64,000 nt of DNA, taken from Gaiellasilicea sp963745775. GTDB taxonomy: Bacteria > Actinomycetota > Thermoleophilia > Gaiellales > Gaiellaceae. The stretch covers positions 62,001-126,000 of the forward strand of contig CAVUYY010000001.1 of NCBI GenBank assembly GCA_963745775.1. Reading direction: 5' to 3'. The position numbers and the translations under genes are program-made. The notes under the pieces were generated by a model. That model had not been told where the DNA came from and searched no databases. It worked only from the letters and a program-made list of their open reading frames with translations. Shown here piece after piece: positions 30,713-40,049 of this stretch (position 1 is the first letter of the stretch; every line of letters starts with the position of its first letter).

Positions 30713-32462
30713 GTGGCGGCGGCTCCAGCCGGAGCGGCGACGCCGCCCGCGAATCCCGTCTACGACAACCAGGGCCGGCTCCTCCAAGTGCCGTTCGCGC
30801 CGGAATCGGGCGGCGCCCGGCTGACGGAGGCGCAGGCGCTCGAGATCTTCCTCCGTGACGCGAAGGTTGCGAAGTGGCTCGAGCGCTATCCCCCGAAGCC
30901 CACCACGGCGTCCGAGCTCGACGTCGAGGCCGAGCAATGGACGCTCAAGGTCTGGTCGGGCGACGCCGGCCAGATCGCGCTCGGCAAGGTCGACGATCGA
31001 ACGGGCACCGTCGTCGAGGCGTGGACCGGCCCGCAGGTGGCGTGGACGATGGCGCGCGGAGGGACCGGCGCCTTCGGCGGCAAGACGATCAACACCGCCT
31101 GGGTCTGGCTCCTCTTCTGCGGTGTCTTCCTGCTCGGCCTGGCCGACCTGCGCCGGCCGCGCTCGCTCCGCAACCTCGATCTGCTGGCGCTGCTCTCGTT
31201 CACGGTCTCGCTGCGTCTCTTCAACGAGGGCGAGATCTTCTGGAGCGCGCCGCTCGCCTATCCGCCGCTCGTCTACCTGCTCCTGCGCTGTCTCTGGATC
31301 GCGCGGCGCGACCGGCCGCCGCGAGCGTCGAAGCCGCTCTGGCCGGTGTGGGTGCTCGCCGCGGCAGCCGTCTTTCTCGCGGGCTTTCGCGTCGGGCTGA
31401 ACGTCGAGGCGCCGCGGAGCACGATCGACGTCGGTTTTGCCGGGCGTGATCGGAGGCCAGCGGATCGTCAACGGCCAGGCTCCCTACGGCAACATGCCGG
31501 AGCAGGGTGACCTGAAAAAGTGCGGTCCTGCCGACGCGAACGGCGAGGTGCGCGAGCGGATCCAGACGAACGGCCGCTGCGAGGCCTCGAACGCGCGAGG
31601 CGACACGTACGGGCCCGTCTCCTATCTCGCGTACGTCCCGGGTTACCTCGTCTTCGGCTGGACCGGGAAGTGGGACGAGCTCTGGGCCGCGCATGCGACG
31701 TCGCTCCTCTTCGACGGGCTCTGCCTCGTCGGCCTCGCGCTCGTCGGGCGACGTTTCGGCGGCAACCGTCTCGCCGCGACGCTCGCCTTCGCGTGGGCGG
31801 CGTATCCGTTCACGCTTTACGCCTCGAACTCGAACACGAACGACGCGATCATGCCGGCCTTCCTGATCTTCGGCTTCTGGCTCGCCTCGTCCGCCTGGGC
31901 GAGGGGCGCCGGCGTCGCCCTCGCCGGCTGGACGAAGTTCGCAGCGTTACTGCTCGCGCCACTCTGGCTCGCCTATCCGAACGCGCTCGGCTGGCCGCTG
32001 CGTCGCGGGCGCCAGCGCCTCGACCGCCCGCGCCTCGACCGCACTGCCTGGCGCTGGGCTGCGGGGTTCGCCGTCGCCACGCTGGCGGCGTTCGCGATCC
32101 TCCTGCTCGAGCCAGATCCGCTCCACGCGGCGCGGGTCTTCGGCGAGCGCACCTTCGGCTTCCAGCTCGACCGCGAGTCGCCGTTCTCGCTCTGGGGCTG
32201 GGGGCAGTACCGAGCGGCGGGAGTCCCCGACCTCCACCTCGTCCAGCAGGTGCTCGAGGTGGCGCTCGTCGCAGGCGCTGTGGCGCTCGCCTTCGTGCCC
32301 CGCCGCCGCTCGCCGCTCCAACTTGCGGCTCTCTCGGCCGCAGTCCTGATCGGCTTCGAGCTCGTGCTGACGCACTGGTTCTATCTCTACATCCCGTGGT
32401 TCTTTCCCTTCGTCGCCTTCGCCGTCCTGAGCGCCCGTGATCGCGTCGCGCCGGTTCACTAG
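30713..32462 (+). CDS. Polytopic membrane protein, glycosyltransferase-like (frameshifted)
   Basis: The N-terminal part looks exported: a signal-like stretch (LARLALALAAALLVAAAP, starting near 30674), then a PepSY-like soluble region with AQALEIFLRDAKVAKWLERYP. Several membrane segments follow and continue past an extra G at about 31441 into GGQRIVNGQAPYGNMP, DTYGPVSYLAYVPGYLVFGW and PFTLYASNSNTNDAIMPAF. The YGP loop and helix pattern resemble polyprenol-phosphate-dependent glycosyltransferases, but I cannot name a family. No ATG, GTG or TTG exists before GTG 30713, so the true start is probably a few codons upstream. It overlaps the next gene by 26 bases. Confidence 0.65.
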
Positions 32463-33648
32463 CCTCGCCGCGCTTGCGGCGGCTTGCCTCTTCGTGGCGA
32501 CGTTCGCCGCACTGCACCGCGGCTGGTACGACAACGAGGAGATCGTCGATCTACCCGTGTACGAGACGTACGGGAACGCGATCGAGCGGGGGTCGATCCC
32601 GTACCGCGACTTCCGGCTCGAGTACCCGCCCGCGGCGTTGCCGATGTTCATGCTCCCAGCGCTGCTGAGCGACAAGGGGGACCAGCCCGCGTTCCGGCGG
32701 GCGTTCGAGGGGACGATGGCTCTCTGCGGGGCGCTCGCGATTCTCTGCGCGGGCCTCATCCTGGCCGCGCTCGGCGCCACGCGGACGAGGGTCGTCGCGA
32801 CGCTCGCCGCGATCGCCGTCTTCCCGCTCCTGCTCGGCTCGGTCGTCTTGACCCGCTTCGATCTCTGGCCGATCGCGCTCGTGCTCGCCGCGCTCGCGGC
32901 GCTGCTTTGGGAGCGCCACCGGCTCGGCTTCGGGATTCTCGGGCTCGCCGTCGCGGCGAAGCTCTTCCCGGCGGTGCTCGTGCCGCTCGCGCTCTCGTAC
33001 GTCTGGCAGCGACGTGGCCGCCGTGAGGCGTTCATCTGCCTCGGGGTGCTCGGCGGCGTGGTCGCCATCGTCTTCCTGCCGTTCGTCGTCCTCGGCGCGG
33101 ACGGCGTCGCCTACAGCCTCGGCCGCCAGTTGGGGCGGCCGCTCCAGGTCGAGAGCCTCGGCTCGTCGTTCCTCCTGGCCGCGCACCACCTGTTCGGACT
33201 CGGGCTCGAGATGCGCTCGAGCCACGGCTCCCAGAACCTCGACGGGACGCTTCCTGCGATCCTCGCGACGCTGCTGACCGCGGTTCAGCTCGGGGTGCTC
33301 ACGTGGATCTGGCTCCGGCGGCCGGCGACGGGCGCGGAGCTCGTGCGCTGGAGCGCTGCGGCGCTCGTCGCCTTCGTCGCGCTCGGGAAGGTGCTCTCGC
33401 CGCAGTTCCTGATCTGGCTCGCGCCGCTCGTGCCGCTCGTTGCCGGGAGACGCGGGCTGTGGGCGTCGCTGCTGCTCGTGGTCGCGCTCGTGCTGACGCA
33501 ACTCTGGTTTCCCTTCAACTACTGGGAGCTGGCGCTCAGATTCGATCGCCTGCCCTCGGCGCTGGTGCTCGCGCGCGACCTGACCCTCGTCGCCCTGCTC
33601 GTCGTTCTCGTCAGGAAATCGAGACCCGCACCGGCTCGATCGCCGTAG
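32437..33648 (+). CDS. Membrane glycosyltransferase, GT87/DUF2029-like
   Basis: A 403-residue polytopic protein with about nine or ten helices. The first extracytoplasmic loop contains DLPVYETYGNAI and SIPYRDFRLEYPPAALP, the R-D-F plus EYPP pattern of GT87 (alpha-mannosyltransferase-like) enzymes. LTRFDLWPIALVLAALA and GLAVAAKLFPAVLVPLAL follow. It would use a polyprenyl-phosphate sugar at the outer face of the membrane. GTG start at 32437 inside the previous gene. The 3' end overlaps the convergent phosphoesterase by 38 bases. Confidence 0.8.
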   Translation: MIASRRFTSLAALAAACLFVATFAALHRGWYDNEEIVDLPVYETYGNAIERGSIPYRDFRLEYPPAALPMFMLPALLSDKGDQPAFRRAFEGTMALCGALAILCAGLILAALGATRTRVVATLAAIAVFPLLLGSVVLTRFDLWPIALVLAALAALLWERHRLGFGILGLAVAAKLFPAVLVPLALSYVWQRRGRREAFICLGVLGGVVAIVFLPFVVLGADGVAYSLGRQLGRPLQVESLGSSFLLAAHHLFGLGLEMRSSHGSQNLDGTLPAILATLLTAVQLGVLTWIWLRRPATGAELVRWSAAALVAFVALGKVLSPQFLIWLAPLVPLVAGRRGLWASLLLVVALVLTQLWFPFNYWELALRFDRLPSALVLARDLTLVALLVVLVRKSRPAPARSP

Positions 33649-34391
33649 CCCGGCCCGACGCGTCGCATTCGACGAGCGCACCTTCGAGCCTGACGTCGCC
33701 GTCGGCCACCTCGAACCGGACCGGCATGCCCGTCCGCATCCGGTGGATCGCGAGGTTCGCCTTGACGCCGATCACCGAGTCGTGCGGGCCGGTCATCCCG
33801 ACGTCCGTCATCGCGGCCGTTCCGCCACGCTGGATCCGGGCGTCCGCCGTCTGGACGTGCGTGTGCGTGCCCAGCACCGCAGTGACGCGGCCGTCGAGCC
33901 AGTGCGCGAGCGCGACCTTCTCGCTCGTGGCCTCGGCGTGGACGTCGACGAAGACGATCTCGGCGGCGCGCTTCGCCTCCTCGACGAGCGGATCGATCGC
34001 CTCGAAGAGGTCGTGGGCGACCGTTGAGGAAGAGCGAGCCCATGACGTTGATCACCGCCACCGGCGTTCCGTCCGCGGCGTTTGCGACCGCGAGCCCGCG
34101 GCCGGGCGCCGCGGAGGCGAAGTTGGCCGGCCGGATCACGCGCTCGGAGCCGGTCAGGTAGGGGTTGATCTCCTTCCGCCTCCAGGTGTGGTTGCCGAGC
34201 GTGATCACGTCCGCGCCGGCGGCGAGCAGCCGCTCTGCGAGTTTCGGCGTGATTCCGACTCCGTCGGCGACGTTCTCGCCGTTGAGGATGCAGAACGAGA
34301 CGTCGAGTTCCTCGCGGAGGCGCGGTAGGTGTTCCTCGACCGCGCGGCGGCCCGGCGCGCCGACGACGTCTCCTACGAAGAGAACCTTCAG
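33611..34391 (-). CDS. YmdB-type metallophosphoesterase (TIGR00282 family; frameshifted)
   Basis: A calcineurin-like phosphoesterase; Bacillus YmdB acts on 2',3'-cyclic nucleotides. Motifs in order: VLFVGDVVGAPGRRAV, LNGENVADGVGIT, ITLGNHTWRRKEI, DVHAEATSEK and GTHTHVQTADARI, then MTDVGMTGPHDSVIG. One shift at about 34024 separates SLFLN from VAHDLFEAIDPL. No ATG or GTG fits: the reading frame begins at CTG 34391, which overlaps the upstream TGA as CTGA. Unusual but consistent with coupled re-initiation. About 260 residues when repaired. Confidence 0.8.
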
Positions 34392-35173
34392 CGGAGAGAC
34401 AAGGTCGCGGCGGGGCGAACCTCGAGCGAGACGTTGTTGCCGGCGTCCTGGGTGTAGCGCGCGAGCGCCTGCCGCTCGACCTTCGACAGGTCGAGAACGA
34501 CGCCGAGCTTGGAACGCGATGCGGCGACCGCGGAGCCGACCGTGAGCGCGGGATCCGGGCGCAGATGGATGAGCGAGACGACGACGGACGGCGCGGTCAA
34601 CGGCCGTACGTCGATCCGGGCGCCCTGGACACGATTCGAGATCACGTAGTCGGAGATCCCGACGACCGTGCCGTCCACGGGGGAGTAGACGTCCGTTCCC
34701 GGAGCGGCGCCGATGTTCAGCGCGGATGTGCCCGGCCCGCGGCTGCCGCTCAGCTGGTACCAGACGAGGCGACCGTCGCGCACGCCCGCCAGGCGGTGCC
34801 AGAGCCTCGAGAGCAGCCCGGCGTTGCCCTGATGTCCGACCGGCTCGAGCGAGAGCGCCGAGCCGCCGGCCCGGTGATAGCCGATCGCGGTGACCGCGCT
34901 CTGCGCGATCGGAAGCTGGAGTCGAAGCGCGTCGGCCGAGGCGACGACCTGAGGCTCGGGGCGGCCACCGAGCAGGACGCTCGGACTCGCAAGTGGCGCC
35001 GCGACAAGCTGGGTGGAGGTCGTCCCGAACGCCGTCAGGAGCAGGGTCAGCAGGAGGACCGCCGAGACGAGGGCGGTCAGGACGATGCGTCCAGCGTGCC
35101 GATCCAGGTAGCTGCGCGGGCGGCGGCGGCGCGCGCGCAGGCGCGCCGCGTCGCGTTGTCGGGCCGAAGCCAT
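34388..35173 (-). CDS. Membrane-anchored M23-like (lysostaphin-fold) protein, probably not catalytic
   Basis: About 261 residues: a basic N-terminus (RLRARRRRPRSYLDRHAG), one membrane helix (IVLTALVSAVLLLTLLLTAF), and an extracellular domain. That domain keeps the M23 beta-hairpin signature APGTDVYSPVDGTVVGI and VVSLIHLRPDP. The first zinc His of the HxxxD motif appears replaced (GAAPGTD), so I expect no peptidase activity; it may bind cell wall. ATG 35173 chosen from position; ATG codons further upstream in the same frame are possible. Confidence 0.65.
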   Translation of the reverse strand: MASARQRDAARLRARRRRPRSYLDRHAGRIVLTALVSAVLLLTLLLTAFGTTSTQLVAAPLASPSVLLGGRPEPQVVASADALRLQLPIAQSAVTAIGYHRAGGSALSLEPVGHQGNAGLLSRLWHRLAGVRDGRLVWYQLSGSRGPGTSALNIGAAPGTDVYSPVDGTVVGISDYVISNRVQGARIDVRPLTAPSVVVSLIHLRPDPALTVGSAVAASRSKLGVVLDLSKVERQALARYTQDAGNNVSLEVRPAATLSLR

Positions 35174-35222
35174 CGGGCCACCATAACGGAGCATCCAGCC
35201 GGACGGGGCTACGATCAGCCCC

Positions 35223-35813
35223 ATGGCCGCGTCGCAGTTGCTCTCGGCGCCCCTCCTGTCGGCCACGGGGATCTCGCGTCGATTCGGCGGCCGAATCGTG
35301 CTTCAGCCCTGCGATCTGGAGCTCGCGGCCGGCGAGACCGTCGCGCTCGTCGGGCCGAACGGCGCCGGGAAGTCGACGCTGCTCTCGATCCTGGCCGGAG
35401 CGCTCGACCCGTCGAGCGGAGGCGTGGAGCGCGCGGTTGCGGTCGGCTGGGCGCCGCAGCGTCCCGCGCTCTACGCGAAGCTGACGCCGCGCGAGAACGT
35501 GGAGCTCTTCGCGGCGCTCGCGGACGTACCGGCGACGAGCTCCGAGCTGCCGGATCAGCCTGCGGCCGAGCTCTCGGTCGGGCAGCGCCAGCGGCTCAAC
35601 CTCGAGCTCGCGTTGCTCGGCTCGCCCTCCGTCCTCCTCCTCGACGAGCCGACGGCGTCGCTCGACTCGGAGCGGCGCGAGGAGCTGTGGCAGCGACTCG
35701 CCAGGCTCGTCGACGGCGGCGGGGCCGTGTGCTTCGTCACCCAGAACCTGGAGGAGGTCGAGCGCGCGGACCGGGTGGGCCTGATCGAGGACGGTCGGTT
35801 GACGCTCCGATGA
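35223..35813 (+). CDS. ABC transporter ATP-binding protein
   Basis: A 196-residue single ATPase domain. Walker A GPNGAGKSTLLSIL, Q-loop PQRPALYAKL, signature AELSVGQRQRLNLELALL, Walker B VLLLDEPTASLD. The H-loop His appears replaced by Gln (CFVTQNLEE). Short for an ABC-2 ATPase (usually 230 or more). Its stop overlaps the permease start as ATGA, so the two form an exporter. Confidence 0.93.
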   Translation: MAASQLLSAPLLSATGISRRFGGRIVLQPCDLELAAGETVALVGPNGAGKSTLLSILAGALDPSSGGVERAVAVGWAPQRPALYAKLTPRENVELFAALADVPATSSELPDQPAAELSVGQRQRLNLELALLGSPSVLLLDEPTASLDSERREELWQRLARLVDGGGAVCFVTQNLEEVERADRVGLIEDGRLTLR

Positions 35814-37147
35814 ATCGCGCCACTCGGATTTGGCGCATCGTGCGCAAGGACCTGCGCGTGCTCGGGCGCTCGCCGCTCGCGCTCGTGATCCTGCTCGCGT
35901 ACCCGCTCGTGGTCGCAGCCCTCGTCGGCCTCGTCGCGAGCTACGCGAACGCGAAGCCGCGAGTCGCCCTCGTCGACGAGGATCGCCTCCCGGTCTCGCT
36001 CGAGATCGGCGATCGGACCTTCCACATCGAGCGGACGATCGATCGCGTCGCCGAAGAGGTGACGCTCGTCCGCCTCGACCGCGACGAGGCCGAGCGCCAG
36101 CTCGCATCCGGTCGGATCGTGGCGCTGCTCGTCGTTCCCCGCGGCTTCGTGGCCGACCTCCGCGGGATGATCCGCAGCCCACAGCTCGAGCTCGAGACGA
36201 CCGAGGGCGGACTCTCGATCCGGGTCACCCAGCAGGTACAGGCGCTCGTCTACCAGCTCAACCGCGAGCTGTCGGATGCCTACGTGGAGGCGAACCTGCG
36301 CTACATCGACCTGTTGCTCGAGGGGGGCGAGGGCGAGTTCCTCGGCCAGCGGATCGACGTGCTCGGGCTCGAGGGCGTTCGCGATCTGCTCGACGAGCTC
36401 CCACCCGGGCCGCGGCTGACCCGGATTCGCGAGTTCGTCCGCACCGCGGAGCTTGCGCTCGGGGAGACCGACGAGGCGCTCCGGGCCACCGCGAGTCCGA
36501 TCGAGCTCGTGGAGTCGCGCGACGCGGGCCGAACGTGGGCGCTGTCGGCTCAGGTGCAGTCGTACGCGCTCGCGCTGACGATCTCCTTCCTCGCGCTCCT
36601 CCTCGCCGCAGCCGCGCTCGCGGGCGAGCGCGACGAGGGGGTGCTCGGACGTCTCCGCCGCGGGCTCATCGGCCCCGGCGAGCTGGTGGCGTCCAAGACC
36701 GCGCTGGCCGCTCTCGCCGCGCTTGCGGTGGGCCTCGGGATCGCGGTCGCGTTCGGCGCGATCATCGAGCTGGGCGACGTCGAGGGCGGCCAGCCCTGGT
36801 CGCGGCTGCCACTCCTCGCGCTGGGGCTGGCGCTCACCGGGTCGGCGCTCGGCGCGCTCGGCTCGTTGCTCGGCGGCCTCGCCCGCGAAGGCCGGACGGC
36901 GTCGCTCGTCGCGATCCTCGCGGTGCTGCCGATCGTCTTCCTCGGCCTCGTCCCGCGCGAGGTCGCCCCCGCCGCGGCCGCGATCAGCAACGCGTTTCCG
37001 TTCGCTCACGGCGTGCGCTTCTTCACGGCCGCGCTGTTCGACCTCGATCCGGCGACGGCGCTCCTGCGCGAGTCGGCGTGGCTCGTGGGCCTCACGCTCG
37101 CCTACGGCTTGCTGGCCCGGCTCGTCGTCGCGCGGCTGCCGGCCTGA
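35810..37147 (+). CDS. ABC-2 type transporter permease
   Basis: A 445-residue permease. One helix at the N-terminus (LALVILLAYPLVVAALVGLVAS), a large extracellular domain (about 40-235) and five or more C-terminal helices from YALALTISFLALLLAAAALAG. The layout matches ABC-2 / DUF-type exporters with a linker loop RDEGVLGRLRRGLIGPGELVASK. Substrate unknown. The stop codon is followed immediately by the palindromic repeat and a short T-run. Confidence 0.88.
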   Translation: MNRATRIWRIVRKDLRVLGRSPLALVILLAYPLVVAALVGLVASYANAKPRVALVDEDRLPVSLEIGDRTFHIERTIDRVAEEVTLVRLDRDEAERQLASGRIVALLVVPRGFVADLRGMIRSPQLELETTEGGLSIRVTQQVQALVYQLNRELSDAYVEANLRYIDLLLEGGEGEFLGQRIDVLGLEGVRDLLDELPPGPRLTRIREFVRTAELALGETDEALRATASPIELVESRDAGRTWALSAQVQSYALALTISFLALLLAAAALAGERDEGVLGRLRRGLIGPGELVASKTALAALAALAVGLGIAVAFGAIIELGDVEGGQPWSRLPLLALGLALTGSALGALGSLLGGLAREGRTASLVAILAVLPIVFLGLVPREVAPAAAAISNAFPFAHGVRFFTAALFDLDPATALLRESAWLVGLTLAYGLLARLVVARLPA

Positions 37148-37170
37148 GCTTGTGTTGTTCCAACACAAGC
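37148..37170 (-). repeat. 23-bp palindromic repeat, copy 3 (inverted, terminator-like)
   Basis: The exact reverse complement of copies 1 and 2: arms GCTTGTGTTG and CAACACAAGC with loop TTC on the plus strand. It starts on the base after the ABC permease stop, is extended by one more A-T pair, and is followed by TTTTC. This has the form of an intrinsic terminator for the ABC operon, 36 bases before hemB. Confidence 0.85.
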
Positions 37171-37206
37171 TTTTCTCACGTCCGGGCTGACGTACCCTGT
37201 TCGTCG

Positions 37207-38154
37207 ATGAGCGCCTTTCCCGCCACGCGGTTGCGCCGGCTGCGGCGCACCGATGCGCTCCGCGCGCTCGTGCGAGAGACGCGGCTCGAGCTCGACGACT
37301 TCGTCCAGCCGCTCTTCGTCGGGCCGACGACCGTCGTGAACGACGAGCTGCCGGGCATGTCGCGCTACTCGGTCGAGGACCTCGTTGCGGAGGCCGGCGA
37401 GGTCGTGGCGCTCGGGGTCAAGGCCGTGCTCCTCTTCGGAATCCCCGAGGAGAAGGACGACGAGGGCTCGGGTGCGTGGATCGAGGACGGGATCGTCCAG
37501 CAGGCACTCAGGGCGCTCACGTCCGAGCAGCCGGAGCTCGTGCTCGTCACGGACGTCTGCCTCTGCGAGTACACCTCGCACGGCCACTGCGGCGTCCTCG
37601 TGGACGGGGAGGTGGAGAACGACGAGACGCTCGAGCTCCTCGCCCGCACGGCGGCCAGCCACGTCGAGGCCGGGGCGGACGCGGTCGCCCCGAGCGACAT
37701 GATGGACGGCCGGGTCGGCGCGATCCGCGAGGCGCTGCCCGAGACGCCGCTGATCTCGTACGCCGCCAAGTACGCGTCCGCGTTCTACGGGCCGTTCCGC
37801 GACGTCGCCGAGTCGGCTCCGCAGGAGGGCGACCGCCGCGGCTATCAGATGGATCCGGCCAACGTCCGCGAGGCGCTGCGCGAGTGCGAGCTCGATCTCG
37901 CCGAGGGCGCCGACGTGCTCATGGTCAAGCCGGCGCTGCCCTACCTCGACGTGATCCGAGCCGTGCGGGAGCGCTTCGACTGCCCGGTGGCGGCGTACAA
38001 CGTCTCCGGCGAGTACGCGATGGTGAAGGCCGCTGCGGCGCGCGGGCAGCTCGACGAGCGGCAGGCGGCGCTCGAGTCGCTCACCGCGATCAAGCGCGCC
38101 GGCGCCGACCTCGTCTTCTCCTACTGGACGAAGGAGCTCGCGCGGTGGCTCTAG
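37207..38154 (+). CDS. hemB: Delta-aminolevulinic acid dehydratase (porphobilinogen synthase)
   Basis: A 315-residue haem-pathway enzyme that condenses two 5-aminolevulinates into porphobilinogen. Zinc-binding cysteines are present in DVCLCEYTSHGHCG (the three-Cys zinc type). The two active-site lysines are in SYAAKYASAFYGPF and VLMVKPALPYLD. ATG 37207. It overlaps hemL by 10 bases. Confidence 0.97.
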   Translation: MSAFPATRLRRLRRTDALRALVRETRLELDDFVQPLFVGPTTVVNDELPGMSRYSVEDLVAEAGEVVALGVKAVLLFGIPEEKDDEGSGAWIEDGIVQQALRALTSEQPELVLVTDVCLCEYTSHGHCGVLVDGEVENDETLELLARTAASHVEAGADAVAPSDMMDGRVGAIREALPETPLISYAAKYASAFYGPFRDVAESAPQEGDRRGYQMDPANVREALRECELDLAEGADVLMVKPALPYLDVIRAVRERFDCPVAAYNVSGEYAMVKAAAARGQLDERQAALESLTAIKRAGADLVFSYWTKELARWL

Positions 38155-39407
38155 CCGCACGGTCGGCGCTCTGGAGTCGTGCGACGAAGCTGATTCCGGG
38201 CGGCGTCAATTCGCCCGTGCGGGCGATGCGGGCAGTCGGCCTCGACGAGCCGGTCTTCATGCGCGCCGGCGAAGGCGCTCAGATCGAGGACGTCGACGGC
38301 CGGCGGTACGTCGACTGGGTCATGTCCTGGGGGCCGCTCGTCTTCGGCCACGCCGATCCCGAGACGCTCGAGGCGATCGGCGACGCCGCCCGCCGCGGGA
38401 CGACCTTCGGCGCGCCGACCGAGGCGGAGGTCGAGCTCGCGGCCGAGATCGTCGACGCCGTCCCGTCGGTCGAGCTCGTCCGCCTGGTCAGCTCCGGCAC
38501 GGAGGCGGCGATGAGCGCGATCCGGCTGGCGCGCGCATTCACCCACCGCGATCGCATCCTCAAGTTCGCCGGCTGCTACCACGGCCACGTCGACGCACTG
38601 CTCGCCGACGGCGGCTCGGGCCTCGCAACGCTCGGGATTCCTTCGAGCCCCGGCGTGCCGACCGGCGTGACCGCCGACACGATCGTGACGGCCTTCAACG
38701 ACGTCGATGCGGTCGGTGCGGCCGTCGAGCGCTACGGCGAGGGGCTCGCGGCGATCGTCGTCGAGCCGATCGCCGGGAACATGGGCGTCGTCCCGCCCGA
38801 GCCCGGCTTCCTCGAGGCGCTGCGGGCACTCTGCGACGCCTCCGGCGCTCTGCTCGTGTTCGACGAGGTGATCACCGGCTTCCGCGTCGCCCGTGGGGGC
38901 GCGCAGGAGCGGTTCGGCGTCCTCCCCGACCTGACGATCCTCGGCAAGATCGTCGGCGGCGGCCTCCCCGCGGCGGCGTTCGGCGGCCGTGCCGACGTGA
39001 TGGAGCGGCTCGCCCCGTCGGGCGACGTCTACCAGGCCGGAACGCTCTCCGGGAATCCGCTCGCAACGGCGGCTGGGATCTCCGTCCTCCGCCGGCTTCG
39101 CGATCCGGAGGTGTACGCGCGCCTCGAGGAGAAGGGCGCGCGGCTCGAGGCCGGCCTCGCCCCGTTCGGCCGCGTCCAGCGGGTCGGCGCGATGGCGACG
39201 TTCTTCCTCGCCGACGGCCCCGTCCGCAGCTTCGCCGACGCCCAGCGCAGCGATACCGAGCGCTACGGCGCCCTCTTCCGCCACCTGCTCGAGCGAGGGA
39301 TCTACGTCGCGCCCTCCCAGTTCGAGTGTCTCTTCGTCTCGCTCGCGCACGAGGACGAGCACATCGACCAGACCATCGACGCCGTTGCTGACTTCTTCGC
39401 CTCCTGA
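38145..39407 (+). CDS. hemL: Glutamate-1-semialdehyde 2,1-aminomutase
   Basis: A 420-residue PLP enzyme making 5-aminolevulinate from glutamate-1-semialdehyde, the step before HemB. Signature stretches: LIPGGVNSPVRAMRAVG, VSSGTEAAMSAIRLARA, FAGCYHGHVDALL, VFDEVITGFRVARGGAQ and the PLP Lys268 in LGKIVGGGLPAAAFGG. GTG 38145 lies within the end of hemB. Together they indicate the C5 haem pathway; hemA is not in this window. Confidence 0.96.
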   Translation: MALAARSALWSRATKLIPGGVNSPVRAMRAVGLDEPVFMRAGEGAQIEDVDGRRYVDWVMSWGPLVFGHADPETLEAIGDAARRGTTFGAPTEAEVELAAEIVDAVPSVELVRLVSSGTEAAMSAIRLARAFTHRDRILKFAGCYHGHVDALLADGGSGLATLGIPSSPGVPTGVTADTIVTAFNDVDAVGAAVERYGEGLAAIVVEPIAGNMGVVPPEPGFLEALRALCDASGALLVFDEVITGFRVARGGAQERFGVLPDLTILGKIVGGGLPAAAFGGRADVMERLAPSGDVYQAGTLSGNPLATAAGISVLRRLRDPEVYARLEEKGARLEAGLAPFGRVQRVGAMATFFLADGPVRSFADAQRSDTERYGALFRHLLERGIYVAPSQFECLFVSLAHEDEHIDQTIDAVADFFAS

Positions 39408-39860
39408 GCCGCCGCCCGAGCTCTGGGAGACGCTGGCGGCGGAGGCCGCCGCGGAGAGCCCGCTCTGGGCCGGGCGCTCCTGCCCGACGGCGAGCGCGAG
39501 CTCTCGCCGATCTTCTCGCCGCTTGCGCCGGAGCGGTTCGCGCTCTCGCTCGAGACGATCTACGAGGGCTACCTCGTCCACTACGGCCGGCCGCGGCTCT
39601 TCGCAGATCCTGGAGCCGAGGAGGCGATCCTGCTCGGCGACTACCTCTACGCCCACGGCCTCGTCCGCGTTGCCGCGACCGGCGAGCTCGATGCGGTGTC
39701 GACGCTTGCCGACCTGATCTCGACCTGCGCCCACCTGCAGGCCGAGGACGGCGACGGCGACGGCGAGGCGTGGGCGGCGGCGGCGCGGCGGTTGGGCGGC
39801 GAGGCGCCTGCTGCTGCCGTGTCGGCCGCTCTGGTGGCTCACGCGAAGCGGTTCGGTTAA
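39385..39860 (+). CDS. Conserved hypothetical protein downstream of hemL (frameshifted)
   Basis: Begins at TTG 39385 inside hemL (LTSSPPEPPPELWETL) and, after a one-base loss at about 39470 (GGG where GGGG is expected), continues as ALLPDGERELSPIFSPLAPE, SLETIYEGYLVHYGRPRLF, EAILLGDYLYAHGLVRVA and an Ala-rich tail with DGDGDGE. It reads cleanly to TAA 39860, about 158 residues. Family not recognised; the hemL overlap suggests a link to tetrapyrrole metabolism. Confidence 0.6.
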
Positions 39861-39870
39861 GCTCGCGCGC

Positions 39871-40017
39871 ATGACTGCCTGGCTGCTTGCGAACGCCGCC
39901 GAAGAGGGTCGCAACGTGATCACGGGGATGCTGATCGTCGGCTTGATCTTCATCGCAGTGATCGCGCTCGGCGAGACCTCGCAGGCGCTCCGCCGCCGGC
40001 GCCGCGGTCACTACTAG
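39871..40017 (+). CDS. Small single-helix membrane protein
   Basis: A 48-residue protein from ATG 39871: a short polar N-terminus, one membrane helix (VITGMLIVGLIFIAVIALG) and a strongly basic tail (RRRRRGHY). It lies 10 bases after the previous stop. No known family; looks like a real small gene by position and helix plus basic-tail layout. Confidence 0.5.
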   Translation: MTAWLLANAAEEGRNVITGMLIVGLIFIAVIALGETSQALRRRRRGHY

Positions 40018-40049
40018 ACGCTGCCGCGCCATCCCTCCAGACTGGAGGC

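Noticed and set aside
33519..36182. 887-codon minus-strand open frame across several genes
   Set aside because: Most of it is Arg-rich shadow of the ABC transporter and the M23-like gene. Only the part that matches the YmdB-like protein is real, and it is annotated separately.
40033..40049. Hairpin CTCCAG/CTGGAG just before cyclase copy 1, possibly hiding the ribosome site
   Set aside because: The GGAGG is only one base from the GTG start, too close to work as a ribosome site, and short GC hairpins are common here by chance.
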